Below are positions 33,224 through 43,692 of a DNA stretch of 64,000 bases, piece after piece. The notes below the pieces were generated by a model. That model saw only the letters and a program-made list of their open reading frames with translations, was not told the DNA's origin and searched no databases. The first letter of the stretch is position 1, and every line of letters begins with the position of its first letter. The stretch is taken from the NCBI GenBank assembly GCA_037892935.1, contig JAYXKI010000001.1, forward strand, positions 2,046,001 to 2,110,000, read 5' to 3'. The DNA comes from Phlebopus portentosus. Taxonomy: Eukaryota; Basidiomycota; Agaricomycetes; Boletales; Boletinellaceae. Made by a program: the position numbers and the translations under genes.

Positions 33224-34729
33224 TCATCGCGTATGCTCTATGTCCTGGTCGGACTCAGCAGGTACCGCTCGTACATCGACGTCGTCGACCTCTTCGAAGG
33301 AGGATTCCTTTGCTTGGCCGAGTTCCTCGAAGAGCGCCTTTCTGTCTGCTGGGACGAAGGCCGCAATGATGGCACGTATTGCTTCACGGCCTCGGGGGCA
33401 TTCCTGGATGTAGTGGCCTACCTGACCACACTTATAGCAAGCGCGTGTACGGTGCGCCTGGTTCATCATCATGTCCATCGGCTGACCTAAGCCTCCATAT
33501 GTTATTCCAGTGGCGTCACGACAATCTTGGATGGGTGGAGCAAAGGGGCGAGCTGCTTGTTGAGGTGGTGCCGGACGTTTCAATGGTTGCGGTGCTGGTT
33601 TCATAATCGTCGAGCTGATCGTCTTCCTCCGGCGTTCGGCCATCAGATCTCTGATCTGGTGCTCAACCCTGTCAACCTTGACCGCTGCCTTCTTGAATTC
33701 TTCATACGTCGTTGGCTCATTGGGTAAACGCATGATACCTTCGACCACCTTCGGGTTCAGAGCCCTCTTGAGGCGACTCATCAGCCATTCATCATGAGCC
33801 TCCGTGGCCAGTCCAGCATCCACTCGGCAAATGTTAAACTTGTTGAAGAATTCATCTGCATTGAGATCGCCCTGATACATCGCGTCGAGTCGTTCAAATG
33901 CTTTTTGAGACCGGGCCGGGTCATCGAACGAGGTATCAAGCTTCTTTAGGAAAGCGTCCCAAGTATCCTTGAATGCTATCCTACCATGTTCGTCGATTGC
34001 ACCACTCGTGTAGCTTTCCGCCCAGCTTGCAGCAGTACCGCTCTTCATATACGACAGAGCGAACATGATCTTCGCTTTGCTTGTCCTAAACTCCGACTCT
34101 GATGCATAAACATACGGGCGCAGCTCTCGTTTGAAGTCGACATATCCGTGCTCGCCATCGAAGTCTCGGGGCTTGGTGACATGAACCTTGTTTGACTTTG
34201 ATCCTTGTCCCATGCCTTCTCCTGCTGCCTGGAGCGCTAGCGCAATTGCCGTAGCAAGGTCCATTATCGACTCTTTCGACAATGACATCTCTTGCTCTTC
34301 TTCTTCGTCCTCCTCTTCTTCATCTGTTGGTACGAGCGGGGCAGGCTCTCGTGGTTCAGTGAAAGACAACGAAGGTGCTATAGGTGGAGCTGTCGTCTGG
34401 CCTGTCGATGTTGATGGCCCTGGTAAAGGAGCCGTTGACCGCATGGGAGTAGGGGGTGCAGGATCGTCTATGTCTCCCTCTCGCTTTGCTCGCCAATAAA
34501 GCGACTTTCCTTCTCTGTCAGAGTACCACTTCTTCGCGTTCTCGTCCCACCAAGCAGTAAAGATTTGATCGCCTGACTTGACAATGTGATGTCCTCGTGA
34601 CGCGCTCCACCTACAGTTTGTCGGGAGAGCCGCCCGCTGGTCATCAGTTAGATCCACCTTGATAGGCCGGGGGTGGAACGGGGATTGGTACGGTGTTCGG
34701 ACGGGGCCGACTTTGGATGACCGGCTCAT
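33224..34729 (-). CDS. gag: Complete family 4 gag (partial element F2)
   Basis: 501 codons from an ATG at 34,729. It has a basic N-terminus, a Trp-rich block (W-W-D-E-N-A-K-K-W-Y), a Pro/Ser-rich linker, an acidic run of E and D, a capsid-like domain and a CCHC knuckle (C-Y-K-C-G-Q-V-G-H-Y-I-Q-E-C). Near the C-terminus the sequence departs from F (after A-V-P-A-E, about 33,255) and ends by chance at 33,224, next to the family 3 antisense gene. The pol region is therefore absent. Confidence 0.88.
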   Translation of the reverse strand: MSRSSKVGPVRTPYQSPFHPRPIKVDLTDDQRAALPTNCRWSASRGHHIVKSGDQIFTAWWDENAKKWYSDREGKSLYWRAKREGDIDDPAPPTPMRSTAPLPGPSTSTGQTTAPPIAPSLSFTEPREPAPLVPTDEEEEDEEEEQEMSLSKESIMDLATAIALALQAAGEGMGQGSKSNKVHVTKPRDFDGEHGYVDFKRELRPYVYASESEFRTSKAKIMFALSYMKSGTAASWAESYTSGAIDEHGRIAFKDTWDAFLKKLDTSFDDPARSQKAFERLDAMYQGDLNADEFFNKFNICRVDAGLATEAHDEWLMSRLKRALNPKVVEGIMRLPNEPTTYEEFKKAAVKVDRVEHQIRDLMAERRRKTISSTIMKPAPQPLKRPAPPQQAARPFAPPIQDCRDATGITYGGLGQPMDMMMNQAHRTRACYKCGQVGHYIQECPRGREAIRAIIAAFVPADRKALFEELGQAKESSFEEVDDVDVRAVPAESDQDIEHTR

Positions 34730-35054
34730 CTTTGAAATTGACGACTAGTCGGAAGGCACCAAGGTAGATGATGAACGAGATGCTTGATGATGATTGGACT
34801 CTATGAGTCACCCAAGAGAACGTCTGATGCGAGTTCCACAGAAGAGTGATTCGGAGCGCCACGATTGGAGGGTTGATTGATTGTTTCGGGAACTATCGGG
34901 ACACGTCAAAGTCAGTCGGACCTTGACGGGCAAGATAGGGGTTGCTCGGATAAATCCGGGATGGGCGCGGTCATTGACCGTCGATGTGTCTCCTGCGTGG
35001 AGTAGCGACAGACGAGTGGTTAAACCACGGGTCCGAGAGTAGGTCTTTCTATTA
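34730..35054 (-). other. Leader between 5' LTR and gag, element F2
   Basis: It lies between the LTR edge at 35,055 and the gag start. No ORF was found, and no clear tRNA-complementary site starting with TGG was found directly at the LTR edge. Confidence 0.6.
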
Positions 35055-35529
35055 TGTTAGGCGGCGAGACTAACGGGCGTCGATCTCGAGGCGGCCAACA
35101 CAACAATAAACAACTGGCTAACGCGAGTTGCCGGGCTATACGCACGCTATGTCGCAGTGAAGGTAAGTAGAATTCAACAAACTAATAATACAAGAGTAGA
35201 TACCTATGTCGCAGTGAAGGTAAGTAGAATTCAACAAACTAATAATACAAGAGTAGATACCTATGTCGCAGTGAAGGTAAGTAGAATAGAAAGACAAGGA
35301 ACGAAAGAGTCAAACTATCTACTTATATAGACTTTGAGCGCGGGAAAGGTCTACTCTAATAGGAAGTCACATGATAAGAAATGAGATGATTAGTGAGCGT
35401 GATAGAATGTTGTGGAATGTTCCGGCAAATGGATGAATAAGCGCATAAGAAAAATAAAAGAAAAGGAAAAAGAATATTAAAATGAATGATGACATAAGAA
35501 AAGAAAAGGAAAATGTTCGAGTCCTTACA
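35055..35529 (-). repeat. Family 4 LTR (5' LTR of F2)
   Basis: 475 bp, + strand TGTTAGGCGG to GTCCTTACA, homologous to 12,685-13,144. It contains three tandem copies (the last partial) of a roughly 57-bp unit, GTAAGTAGAATTC...GTCGCAGTGAAG. A TATA box (TATATAAG, - strand) lies at 35,329-35,322. It is inserted in the chromodomain of copy G. Confidence 0.9.
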
Positions 35530-36999
35530 ATATCCAACCCACTTGACCAAGAACTGGAGCCTTCCTCGATGTAGACGTGAGTCGAGTATTTCTTCAACCT
35601 CATACTCTTCCTGTTCGTCAACGATCACTGGCGGGGGTGGAGGCGGCTTCTTCTGTGATTCGAAAGATGGTTGAACGGCCGGTTTGAGCAGGATCTCGTT
35701 AAAGACGGGATGAACGTGTTTCCATGTCTTTGGGATCTTTAGCTTATACACGCTCGCACCCACCTTTTCCATTACCTCGAATGGGCCAAACCATTTGTCG
35801 TCCATTTTCTTCATCGGTCGGATCGTCTTAATGTTTCGACCATCTAAGAAGACCTTTTGTCCCATCTCGTATACTACCGACTTTCCGGCATGACGATCGT
35901 AGAAGCGCTTCATGTCTTCATTGGCCTGGGTCAGATTGGCCTGAGTGAGTTCATGTATTCCTTTGACATGTTTAGCAAACTCTTCTGCCGATAGATTGGA
36001 CGAAGTCGTCCCCACGCCCGTAAAGCCTGAAGGGTGTTGTCCCATGTTGACGAAGAAGGGTGATAGTTTGGTCGCCGAATGTTCACGATTGTTGTGCACA
36101 AACTCTGCAAGAGCTAACCAGTCTGCCCAGTCTGATTGTCGATGATTGACGTATAGTCGAAGGTACTGTTCGAGTTCTTGATTAACTCGTTCCGTCTGTC
36201 CGTCTGTTTGAGGGTGGTATGCCGTTGACGGATTGCCTTCGATGTGAAGGAGTTTGTATAACTCCCTCATCATCTTTGCATCAAACTGTACTCCTCGGTC
36301 ATGGATGATCTTTCGAGGTAAGCCGTGCAACCAGAAGACATGGTCCCTGTAAATCTTGGCCATTCCTTCTGCTGTCAATTTCGTCGTCGTTGGTATCGCA
36401 TGGATTTGTTTGCTGAAGCGATCAACTACCACACAAATTGCGTTAAATCCATTTGACTCCGGCAACTCTCCGATCAGGTTGACCGTGACAACTTGCCATG
36501 GTGCCTCCGGCACCTCGTTAGGGTGCAAAACCTTTGTTCTTGTTGTTCTGAGGGCCTTCGTTCGCTGACAACGATCGCATCCTCGCACGTAATTCCGGAC
36601 ATCGACGTACATGTTAGGCCACCAGAAACCTCTGTTCGCTAGTGCAACGGTCTTGTTTGCTCCTGGGTGGCCTGCTAACGTCGAGTCATGACACTCCCTC
36701 ATCACTTCCTCCCTCATGCTCATTGATACGAAAACGTTTTGAAACTTCTTCGTCTTCATCCTTGAGAGCTTAGTCGTCACCTCCTTTTTCCACAACCCAT
36801 CCACGAACACTAAGTTCGTCGGTCTCTCTTCCTCCTCCAGCTCCATCTGTGCCTTTCGAATCTTTTCGATCAACACGTCTCTCGACGTCTCTACCGTTCC
36901 CCTGACCAGCCATTTGTCTCTGATGAACGTGACGTCCTCATTATCCCGTTCGCCCTTGTTGTAGTCCGCCCATCTCGACAATATGTCGGCTTTGCCCAA
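35356..36999 (-). pseudogene. pol: Family 4 pol fragment: RNase H end, integrase, truncated chromodomain (copy G)
   Basis: Collinear with F pol. The genuine part ends at 35,530, within L-V-K-W-V-G-Y of the chromodomain, where the F2 LTR has inserted; the remaining codons are LTR sequence. The integrase motifs (I-H-D-R-G-V-Q-F, Q-T-D-G-Q-T-E-R) are intact. The upstream limit is TGA at about 37,050, where F has CGG. Confidence 0.88.
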
Positions 37000-37050
37000 C
37001 GTCTTCCCTGGCTTGTGTACTAACGTGAAGTCGAATTCAGCTAAATCGAG

Positions 37051-37790
37051 TCACCAACGAGCTTGTCGACGATTCAACTTTTGAGGCGACCGGAAATATG
37101 TCAGGTTTGCGTGATCGGTCCATACTTCGAAGGGTCTCTTGGCTCCTTGGAGGTATTGTCGCCATTCCTTGAGAGCTTGAACGATTGCGAGCATCTCTTT
37201 GTCATAGATCTCGTAATTTTGTTCGGCCTCCAAGAAGGTCGACGATCGATAAGCTATCACCTTCCACTTGTCATCTTGTTTCTGAAGGAGCACTCCTCCA
37301 GACGCAAAGTCCGACGCATCTGCTTCGACCTGGAAAGGACCCTCTTCATTCGGGATGGCTAGAATCGGGGGACTACTCAACCGACCTTTCAGTTCCTCGA
37401 ATGCCGTCTGTTCATCCTCGCCCCACTTCCATTCCACCTTACCCGTCAGCATCGTCAGGGGTTTAACAACAGAGCTGTAGTCCCTTACAAATCGTCGCAA
37501 CCAATTCCCTAGTCCTAGGAATTGTTGCAGTTCGTGAACGTTTCGCGGGATTGGCCACTCCTGAACTGCTGTTGTCTTCTTTGGGTCCATTCGAACCTCG
37601 CCATTACCGATGATGTGTCCGAGATACTTAACTGTATCAACCTCGAACTCATATTTCTGCGGCTTCAGGAACAGTCCGTTTTGACGCAGGATTTCAAAGA
37701 CTCATTTGGTGCGTTGGCGATGCTCTTCCAAATCGTTCGAGAAAATGAGAATGTCGTCAAGGTAAATGATGACGATACCCTCATGGATCA
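37051..37790 (-). pseudogene. pol: Family 4 pol fragment: RT thumb and RNase H (copy G)
   Basis: It holds the RT end and RNase H (V-E-A-D-A-S-D-F-A-S, Y-D-K-E-M-L-A, W-T-D-H-A-N-L). The frame upstream is closed by TGA at 37,704-37,702, at exactly the position of the TGA in F (27,083). Homology to F stops abruptly at about 37,790, so everything upstream (gag, protease, most of RT) is lost. Confidence 0.87.
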
Positions 37791-39346
37791 TTCATCAGGA
37801 AAACAGTCCAAAGTATCCACTGCTACTCCCTGCTACTCCCTGTTACTCCCTACTACCTACTGCTATAGGCTGCTATATAGAGGCCTATAATAAGTTAGTA
37901 GTCTATAGTGATTTATCGTGACCCCCCTACTATATAGAGGCTTGTAAAGCTTTATAGAGGCCATAGTTACATAGTTGATATTTATTTATAGGGCTACAAA
38001 GTAGTAGATAGTACATATTGTCTAACTACCAATATTGTTGAATAGTTGTCAATAAGTGGGGTTAGAGTAAGTTAGTATGTAGATGGTAGCAGGTAATAGT
38101 AGCAGATATGAGGCTATAGTTTGCAGTAGTATTGTGTAATTAGTAGTATCTATAGCGGATACTAGACTAAAGTCTTATGTAGTAGTAGGTAGTCATAGAT
38201 AGTAGCCAGTACCTATTAGAGGATATTATGTTATACCAAGATAGTTATTAATAGTAGTTTATTATAAAGTATAATAAACTATATTTGTTAGCCAGTATAA
38301 ACTGATAGAAGGCTAATAAAGTGGTGAGTAGCTTATAATTACTAGTAGCGGATATTACTGAATAGCATACTAATGCCTGATAGAGATTCTTAGTAAAAGA
38401 TAGTTGCTGATAACTGCTCTGTTCATAGTCAGACAGTAGATAGTAGCGCACTTAGATTATCATAGCTGCAGTTTAAATCTATTCACACGCCTATTAAGCA
38501 CTTCTGAGAGTGATCTAGATATATATAAACCTCGTAGGGATGATTAGAGTTACAATTAAGTAAGGAATGGCGATGAATTAAAAGAGCAAGAGAGGAAAAT
38601 AAGATGAAAGAAATATATAGGCGCTATCAAATGGTGAGCTAGCTGCTTCTAGAAGCTAATAGAAGCTGCTTACATTACTGGAACAGCTAGATGAGCCTAG
38701 TCGAAGACGCCCTTCCTATAGCCAGAGTACGTCATATTTAGTCACTACTATTAGTAATGAGTGGCGAAATCACAGTAGAAGGTTCACTTTGACTTACCTG
38801 TCAGTACGCCTTCTCTTATTAGGGTTATAGCCTACTGCCACCTTCTTCTGCTCTAAGATGCGCTTTCCCCTTGAAGATAGATGAGCTCTACTTAGATGTT
38901 AATAGAAGACTATATAGTATATAATACTAATGCTTACTTCCCCATATTAAGTATCGCTGTTCATACTTTCTCGAATGACTCGGGTTCATTTATCTTGAAG
39001 AGCTTTATGTTCTCCTTCAACACATTGACAGACGACCTGTACCTGGCACTTGAAAAGCTAGTTGAAGCTCTCTGTGCATTTCCAGAAGAATGCTCTTCTA
39101 GCGCGCAACAGATCTAACTTATATTAGCTCTCAAATAGGCTTCTTTACAGTAAAGCAACTTACAGCTTGTGTAGCTACTGCGATGAGATGGATTGGTATT
39201 GGCCGGACCCAGCCTGGTTGGCGCTCAGAGAGAGCTACCAAATCCTTGGTATGTGTAAAGACTGTTCTCGCAATGAGCTCATGAATGGCTTCATGGGAGT
39301 AAGGATCCCCTTTATCACTCTGAGACGTTGAGATATGAGTTCACTG
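37791..39346. other. AT-rich spacer with TAGTAG/TACTCC-type simple repetition
   Basis: No convincing gene. The first 120 bases repeat the motif CTGCTACTCC, and the following kilobase is rich in TAGTAG and CTATAG. One 73-codon open frame (38,896-39,117, +) has no recognisable domain and is probably chance. Composition differs sharply from the GC-richer elements on both sides. Confidence 0.6.
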
Positions 39347-39407
39347 CTAAGAAAAAGTTGGCAGACATACATCTAAGGTGGCAAACATGTAGTTGCTGCT
39401 CGGCTCC
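39347..39407 (-). pseudogene. Displaced 3' end of the gene interrupted by element C
   Basis: On the - strand, removing element C and one copy of the GCTCC duplication joins exon sequence at 52,317-52,074 to 39,402-39,347, giving a continuous frame of exactly 100 codons including the TAG at 39,349-39,347. This piece supplies the last 18 amino acids of that protein (P-S-S-N-Y-M-F-A-T-L ...). Confidence 0.72.
39403..39407. other. Target site duplication of element C, left copy (GCTCC)
   Basis: Identical to 52,074-52,078, directly outside the two LTRs. A 5-bp length is normal for Ty3/gypsy integrases. Confidence 0.92.
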
Positions 39408-39431
39408 TGTTACGAAAATTGTGGATATACA

Positions 39432-40415
39432 ATGCGGCGTGGTATCAGACACTTTACACACCGAATTATGCAGCCTAATCAAGAGCATTTCGAAAGGCTT
39501 CAAGAACAGAACAGTGGAGGCGATTCTCGCCCACTAAGACAGCAAGGACCTGGGGAGGTCGCTGTGGATGATATTCAAGAGGAACCCGATCAACGATATT
39601 ACGAAGACGAACGCGATGAAAGGGAGGATCCATACGATTTACAGCAAGGACTAGCTGGAATGCATATTGGACATACTCCTCCACCCGAGCGAAGCTACGT
39701 GGACATGGAAGAACGGAACATCGCAAGATACGTGGAACTCCTGCAGAAGAGACGATATCGACATAGTGCAACCAGACGCTTTGTTCATGAAAGCCTGGTT
39801 TGTGCAAACTGCTATTTGGCATACCAAAGGAGTTGGGTTCTTTCGGAGTGGCTCCTCAAGAACTTCGTGGAGCGCTTAGTAACTAGGGAAGGGGCCGATG
39901 TCAAGATTCGGCATAAACCCGGACCCTCAGAACGAACGTTTGACCAACCATTGCCGAACCGCGGAATGAGCGCATACGATCACGAGGTATCTGTATGGCT
40001 CGGCGACAGGGATATCTATGCACTGAAGGTTGGCGTGAGAGCTTGGATCAATCAGCATCGTCACCAGACCTTGTGTCGAAACACGGCGGTGGAAGTCGAT
40101 TGGCCAATCTATTACAGGGCACCATCGGACGTCGAAAGTCTTATCGAAGAAGCAACAGATCGAATGCTAGAAGCATGGGAACGATCGGAAGAAGGGGTTA
40201 TTACAGTCGACGAATGGCGCGGGACGAATCACCTGGGAAGAAGATACAGGTTAACGTCGGGTACCGGACTACAATTCACCGACATCGATATCGCGGCAAG
40301 GCACAGAAGGGTGTCGGCTAAATTTACACAGCCGCCAAGGTTAATCTCCGATGATCGGCAGGGGTTGCCGATCCCAAATCCCGAGATAACGGTCAGCCCC
40401 ATGATGGAAGATTAA
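39432..40415 (+). CDS. LTR-embedded ORF, 5' LTR copy
   Basis: 327 codons, the same protein as the copy at 50,492-51,475. Here it sits upstream of the LTR TATA-like box, so it would not be in the genomic RNA started in this LTR; an upstream promoter would be needed. The reading frame extends beyond the LTR into the left flank (to 39,393), which is fortuitous. Confidence 0.6.
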   Translation: MRRGIRHFTHRIMQPNQEHFERLQEQNSGGDSRPLRQQGPGEVAVDDIQEEPDQRYYEDERDEREDPYDLQQGLAGMHIGHTPPPERSYVDMEERNIARYVELLQKRRYRHSATRRFVHESLVCANCYLAYQRSWVLSEWLLKNFVERLVTREGADVKIRHKPGPSERTFDQPLPNRGMSAYDHEVSVWLGDRDIYALKVGVRAWINQHRHQTLCRNTAVEVDWPIYYRAPSDVESLIEEATDRMLEAWERSEEGVITVDEWRGTNHLGRRYRLTSGTGLQFTDIDIAARHRRVSAKFTQPPRLISDDRQGLPIPNPEITVSPMMED

Positions 40416-40759
40416 ACGGCAGAAGCTCGGCCGGAGTAACGGAGCGCCGGCGAAGCGAGATCGCGGCACATGAAAGAAGTCTCTCATGGGAAGATTGGCG
40501 TTAAGGATTAACATGTGATAGGAACGGAGATCGATAGAAGCCTGGGGAAGGCTTCTTCGGAACGGAAGGAAGTTAGGGCCTGCCTAATAGGGAAGGAAGT
40601 AGTCGGTGGTGCAACCAGGAGTTTCGGTAGCACCACCAGAGTTGTCAGTGGTACTACAGACTCAAGAGAGTAGTAGTGACACCAGCTGAAACACATTGTC
40701 CTAACCAATAGCGAGGCATGGTCGGTAGTATTTGGTAGTCGGTAGTATTCAGTAGAAAC

Positions 40760-40770
40760 TTTATTTAAAG
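40760..40770 (+). promoter_or_regulatory. TATA-like box of the element C 5' LTR
   Basis: TTTATTTAAAG followed within 60 bp by a C/T-rich initiator region. It is conserved in the other two family 1 LTRs (7522 and 51,820). Confidence 0.55.
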
Positions 40771-41150
40771 CGCCAGCTGAGCGGGGTGTTGTCCCTCAGC
40801 AAAATTATTTTGTACTTTCAATCATAACTGTACCCCTTTGATTGAACCTCTGCTCTACTGCTGGGTTAAGCTTGAGCCTATAGCTCGCTTCTTAGTAGTA
40901 CATCTAACCTTCGCTACTCTACTCTCCAATCATACATTGTCAGAAGGAGGAAGCAGGGACTTGTTCCGGTACGCTCGGACTGACCACCTCGTCCGAAAAC
41001 ACTGGTCCTAACATTATAATTTTGCTCCAATCCTGGGATAATCAATCTTGCTGTTTCATAGTGCAATACTCACTATCGATCAGTAAGTATTGCTCTGCCC
41101 CGGGAGGGTTTCTCCTGTGCCTGTTAATTCAGTTAGCTGATCACCGATAA

Positions 41151-43495
41151 GCGTATCGTCGACGGCTAAAGCAGGCTTACACACTCCATCGGAGTTTTGT
41201 TAGAGCGCTCCATACATTCGAAGAAGAAGTCAATTCGGCGTTTCGCACGATAAACTTCTATCGAGGTAAGAAGCACTCAAACACCCCTATCCTAGAACCC
41301 TACCGGTCGGTTATACTATCCGCCCTGGAGCTTCGAATCACCGCCGAAAGACACGAAAGAGTTGGGAGGAAGTTCTTGCTTGTACACGCGGACAACCTAT
41401 TGAACGGACACAGTTTCAATTGGGAGGCACTCAGAGGCCCGACGCCAGTGGAAGAAGAACTACTCGCTCTGTGTCAGGAATATAAAGCGTTCGAATACAC
41501 CCTACTCGAACATTCTCATTTCCTCCATCAAGTCCTTTTACAAGTTTATCAAGGCAACTATACTACTGCGAAACAACTATGTCACCGATGGAACTGTGGC
41601 AAGTTGGTTGGTCTAGTCTCTGGTTTACACTCTGCATCGTCTGGTTTTCTTCCATGGTATACGTCATTGCTCAACAACTCCGAGGTCGAATCAGCCTTCT
41701 TCGAGGCTTTGGAACGCTATGGACGTGGGTGGAACGGCAAGACAACGAAAGAAGTTCCCCATTCCGTCGTGCCGGTCGGAGATTTCTACTCCAAACTCAA
41801 CGACTGGCAGTTCCTCAACCCGGACCTGGAGAACGTATGGAATCCGCTCTGGCACGCATCTGCGAACGACTCGACAGTCTACACGGACGCTTGGACCGAA
41901 TGGTCAGTGCTGACGGGCAACCCAACCAAGTTGTCTCCGCCCTGCGACACGCCGTCATCGACCTCGACAATCGACTTACTAGCGTTGATCGGTCCCTCAG
42001 AACTCTCACAGCTACTGTCGCTCGACTCTATGACATGGGCTCTCAATACTCCGAGAACCTTACCATAGAAGGACAGACACTGGGGGAGTTTCTGGCGCAT
42101 ATTCAGGGACATGTCGGGGATGCGATCGCCGAGGCAGTCATCACCAACCTCAGGCGAGAAGGCGAACAGCGAGACGTACGGATCAACTACGCGTTCGGTA
42201 TTCTTCAGGCTCGCATTCTGGGAACGGTAACAATGGCCATTCAGGGCAGTCAGTCAGCCCTTGCTCAACAAGTGGTCAACTCCCAGCAAGAGATCATTCG
42301 GCTCACTGGTACGGACTTCCTGCAGTTACACACGCAGGCTAGCTACCTGGTCGAACAGGTTGAGGCTATTCGAGCCCGGATCAGCAATGCCGAGGAAGAA
42401 CTCGCGGCCCAGTACTCGGTCACGGAAGGCATTCGTCGAATCCAACAAACGATTAGGCTTCGTCAATCCTATCTGACACAGCGAGCTAGGCGAGGAGGGG
42501 CAAGGTTGAGCCCTGACTCCCCGCTGCAAGGTAGAGGCCTAGGTCTAGCTAGCCGCTTCGAAAGCGTGAGCTCAGACTCCGACGACGAACAGATGCCCGG
42601 CCTGATCCCAGCAAGCGAACGCTTTGTGGATCAGATGGTCGAGATCATTCGCCAGAGCAGGGAACCAGGAGGAACGGACACTCGAACAGGACAACCGTCG
42701 TCGCAGTTGCGACAACAAGCAGTGGAAGTTGGAAGGAGCTACGTCGCTGAGGTAGTTGCAGAAAGAGGGCTGGTAGCGCCGGCTGCGCTCGCCCACGAAG
42801 AGGAACAAGAAGTCGAAGGAAGCATCGAAGTGGAAGAAGAAGAAGACCTCCCGGACTACATCTCCACAGACGCCCAACCCGGAAGCCTGGACCAGCAAGC
42901 GGAAGAACTGCTGAGAGAGGTAATCCCGGAGTCGCCAAGGCCCTGGCCATCCAACGATGGATGGGGACCGCCTCCCGATGCTGGGGAAGCATGGGAGGCG
43001 GACAACACTCGTGAGACGGGGTATGGCACGGGAATCCGGGAGCTCATGTGGAACGAGCAGGGAGAACTCGTTGAGGGAACGATTCAACGGCTGGGATGGA
43101 ACGGCCACTACGTCGAAAGGAACCACCTTCAGTACCCGCACCAAGACTCGCCGCCAGGATCGCCTACTCCAAGCGCTCTTGAGCTTGAGGAGAGAGAAGC
43201 AAGGCTCCAGGCAGTCAGTGAGTATTCCCCAGACTCTGACTATCTCTATGGTCCTATCCTTCGTCCTAACAGCTGCCCTATACCTTCGGACTCTCTCGAC
43301 ATACGAGAGGGACCACTGAGGCAGGGGGTAGCGAACATGACGAGGGTAGTTTGGGTGCGAGGTAACGACGTAGAAGAGCCAACCAGCGAGGATCAAGAGT
43401 ACTTCGATGCGAACGACGAATGGGAGACAGAAGAGGAAAGCGAGGAACACGAAAGCGGCGAGGAACGATACGAAGCTCGGGAAGAAAGGAGATAG
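41151..43495 (+). CDS. Pre-gag ORF of element C (two overlapping frames)
   Basis: This is extra coding sequence between the 5' LTR and gag. One frame is open from 41,151 to 42,070 and reads like protein up to about 41,840 (E-R-Y-G-R-G-W-N-G, F-L-N-P-D-L-E-N). It has no ATG. The second, -1 relative to it, is open from 41,486 to 43,495. In the second frame the ATG at 41,579 gives 638 codons, and an internal ATG at about 41,838 (M-E-S-A-L-A-R-I-C-E-R-L) starts a long predicted coiled-coil followed by an acidic Pro/Glu-rich tail. Either a -1 shift joins the two frames near 41,840 or only the second is used. The hydrophobic stretch after 41,579 is probably a shadow of the first frame. No family recognised. 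Confidence 0.6.
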
Positions 43496-43692
43496 GCCCT
43501 GGTTTAGAGATGGGAGCTTGCCAGGAGGAAGGAAGACGCCCAAGAACCGACCGGGGAGGAAGGGTAAGGTGGCTAGTTGGAAAGCAGAGGTGGTACTCGC
43601 TGGATAACTTAGCTACTAAACCATGTATTATTGTAATGCGCTGAATGAGAGTGATACTCATAAAAATGTTGGTTGAATTCGTCTAGGTCAAT
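43496..43692 (+). other. Spacer between the pre-gag ORF and gag
   Basis: 197 bp, no ORF. Several short ATG-initiated frames occur before the gag ATG, so gag translation probably depends on reinitiation, leaky scanning or a separate RNA. Confidence 0.55.

Larger units (their letters stand above)
39408..41013 (+). repeat. 5' LTR of element C
   Basis: TGTTA...TAACA, 1606 bp. The TATA-like TTTATTTAAAG lies at about 40,760-40,770, giving U3 of roughly 1.36 kb and a short R-U5. U3 is occupied by an ORF of 327 codons. Confidence 0.95.

Noticed and set aside
37791..39346. CRISPR-like or satellite array in the TAGTAG-rich stretch
   Set aside because: Repetition is irregular simple sequence without a fixed unit or spacers; also not expected in a fungus.
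39440..39450. TGGTATCAGA near the start of the family 1 LTR as a primer-binding site
   Set aside because: It resembles an initiator-tRNA site but lies inside the LTR (also in the 3' LTR), not just downstream of the 5' LTR, so it cannot serve in that role.
41014..41050. Primer-binding site of element C
   Set aside because: The bases after the 5' LTR do not start with TGG; the nearest TGG is about 20 bp inside. I could not assign a primer.
41579..41700. Hydrophobic segment after the ATG at 41,579 as a membrane anchor (env-like protein)
   Set aside because: It overlaps the better-looking first frame and precedes gag, so it is more likely an out-of-frame shadow than a transmembrane protein.
42572..43543. 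323-codon - strand frame opposite the pre-gag ORF
   Set aside because: Leu/Val/Phe-rich complement of an acidic coding sequence; looks like a shadow.
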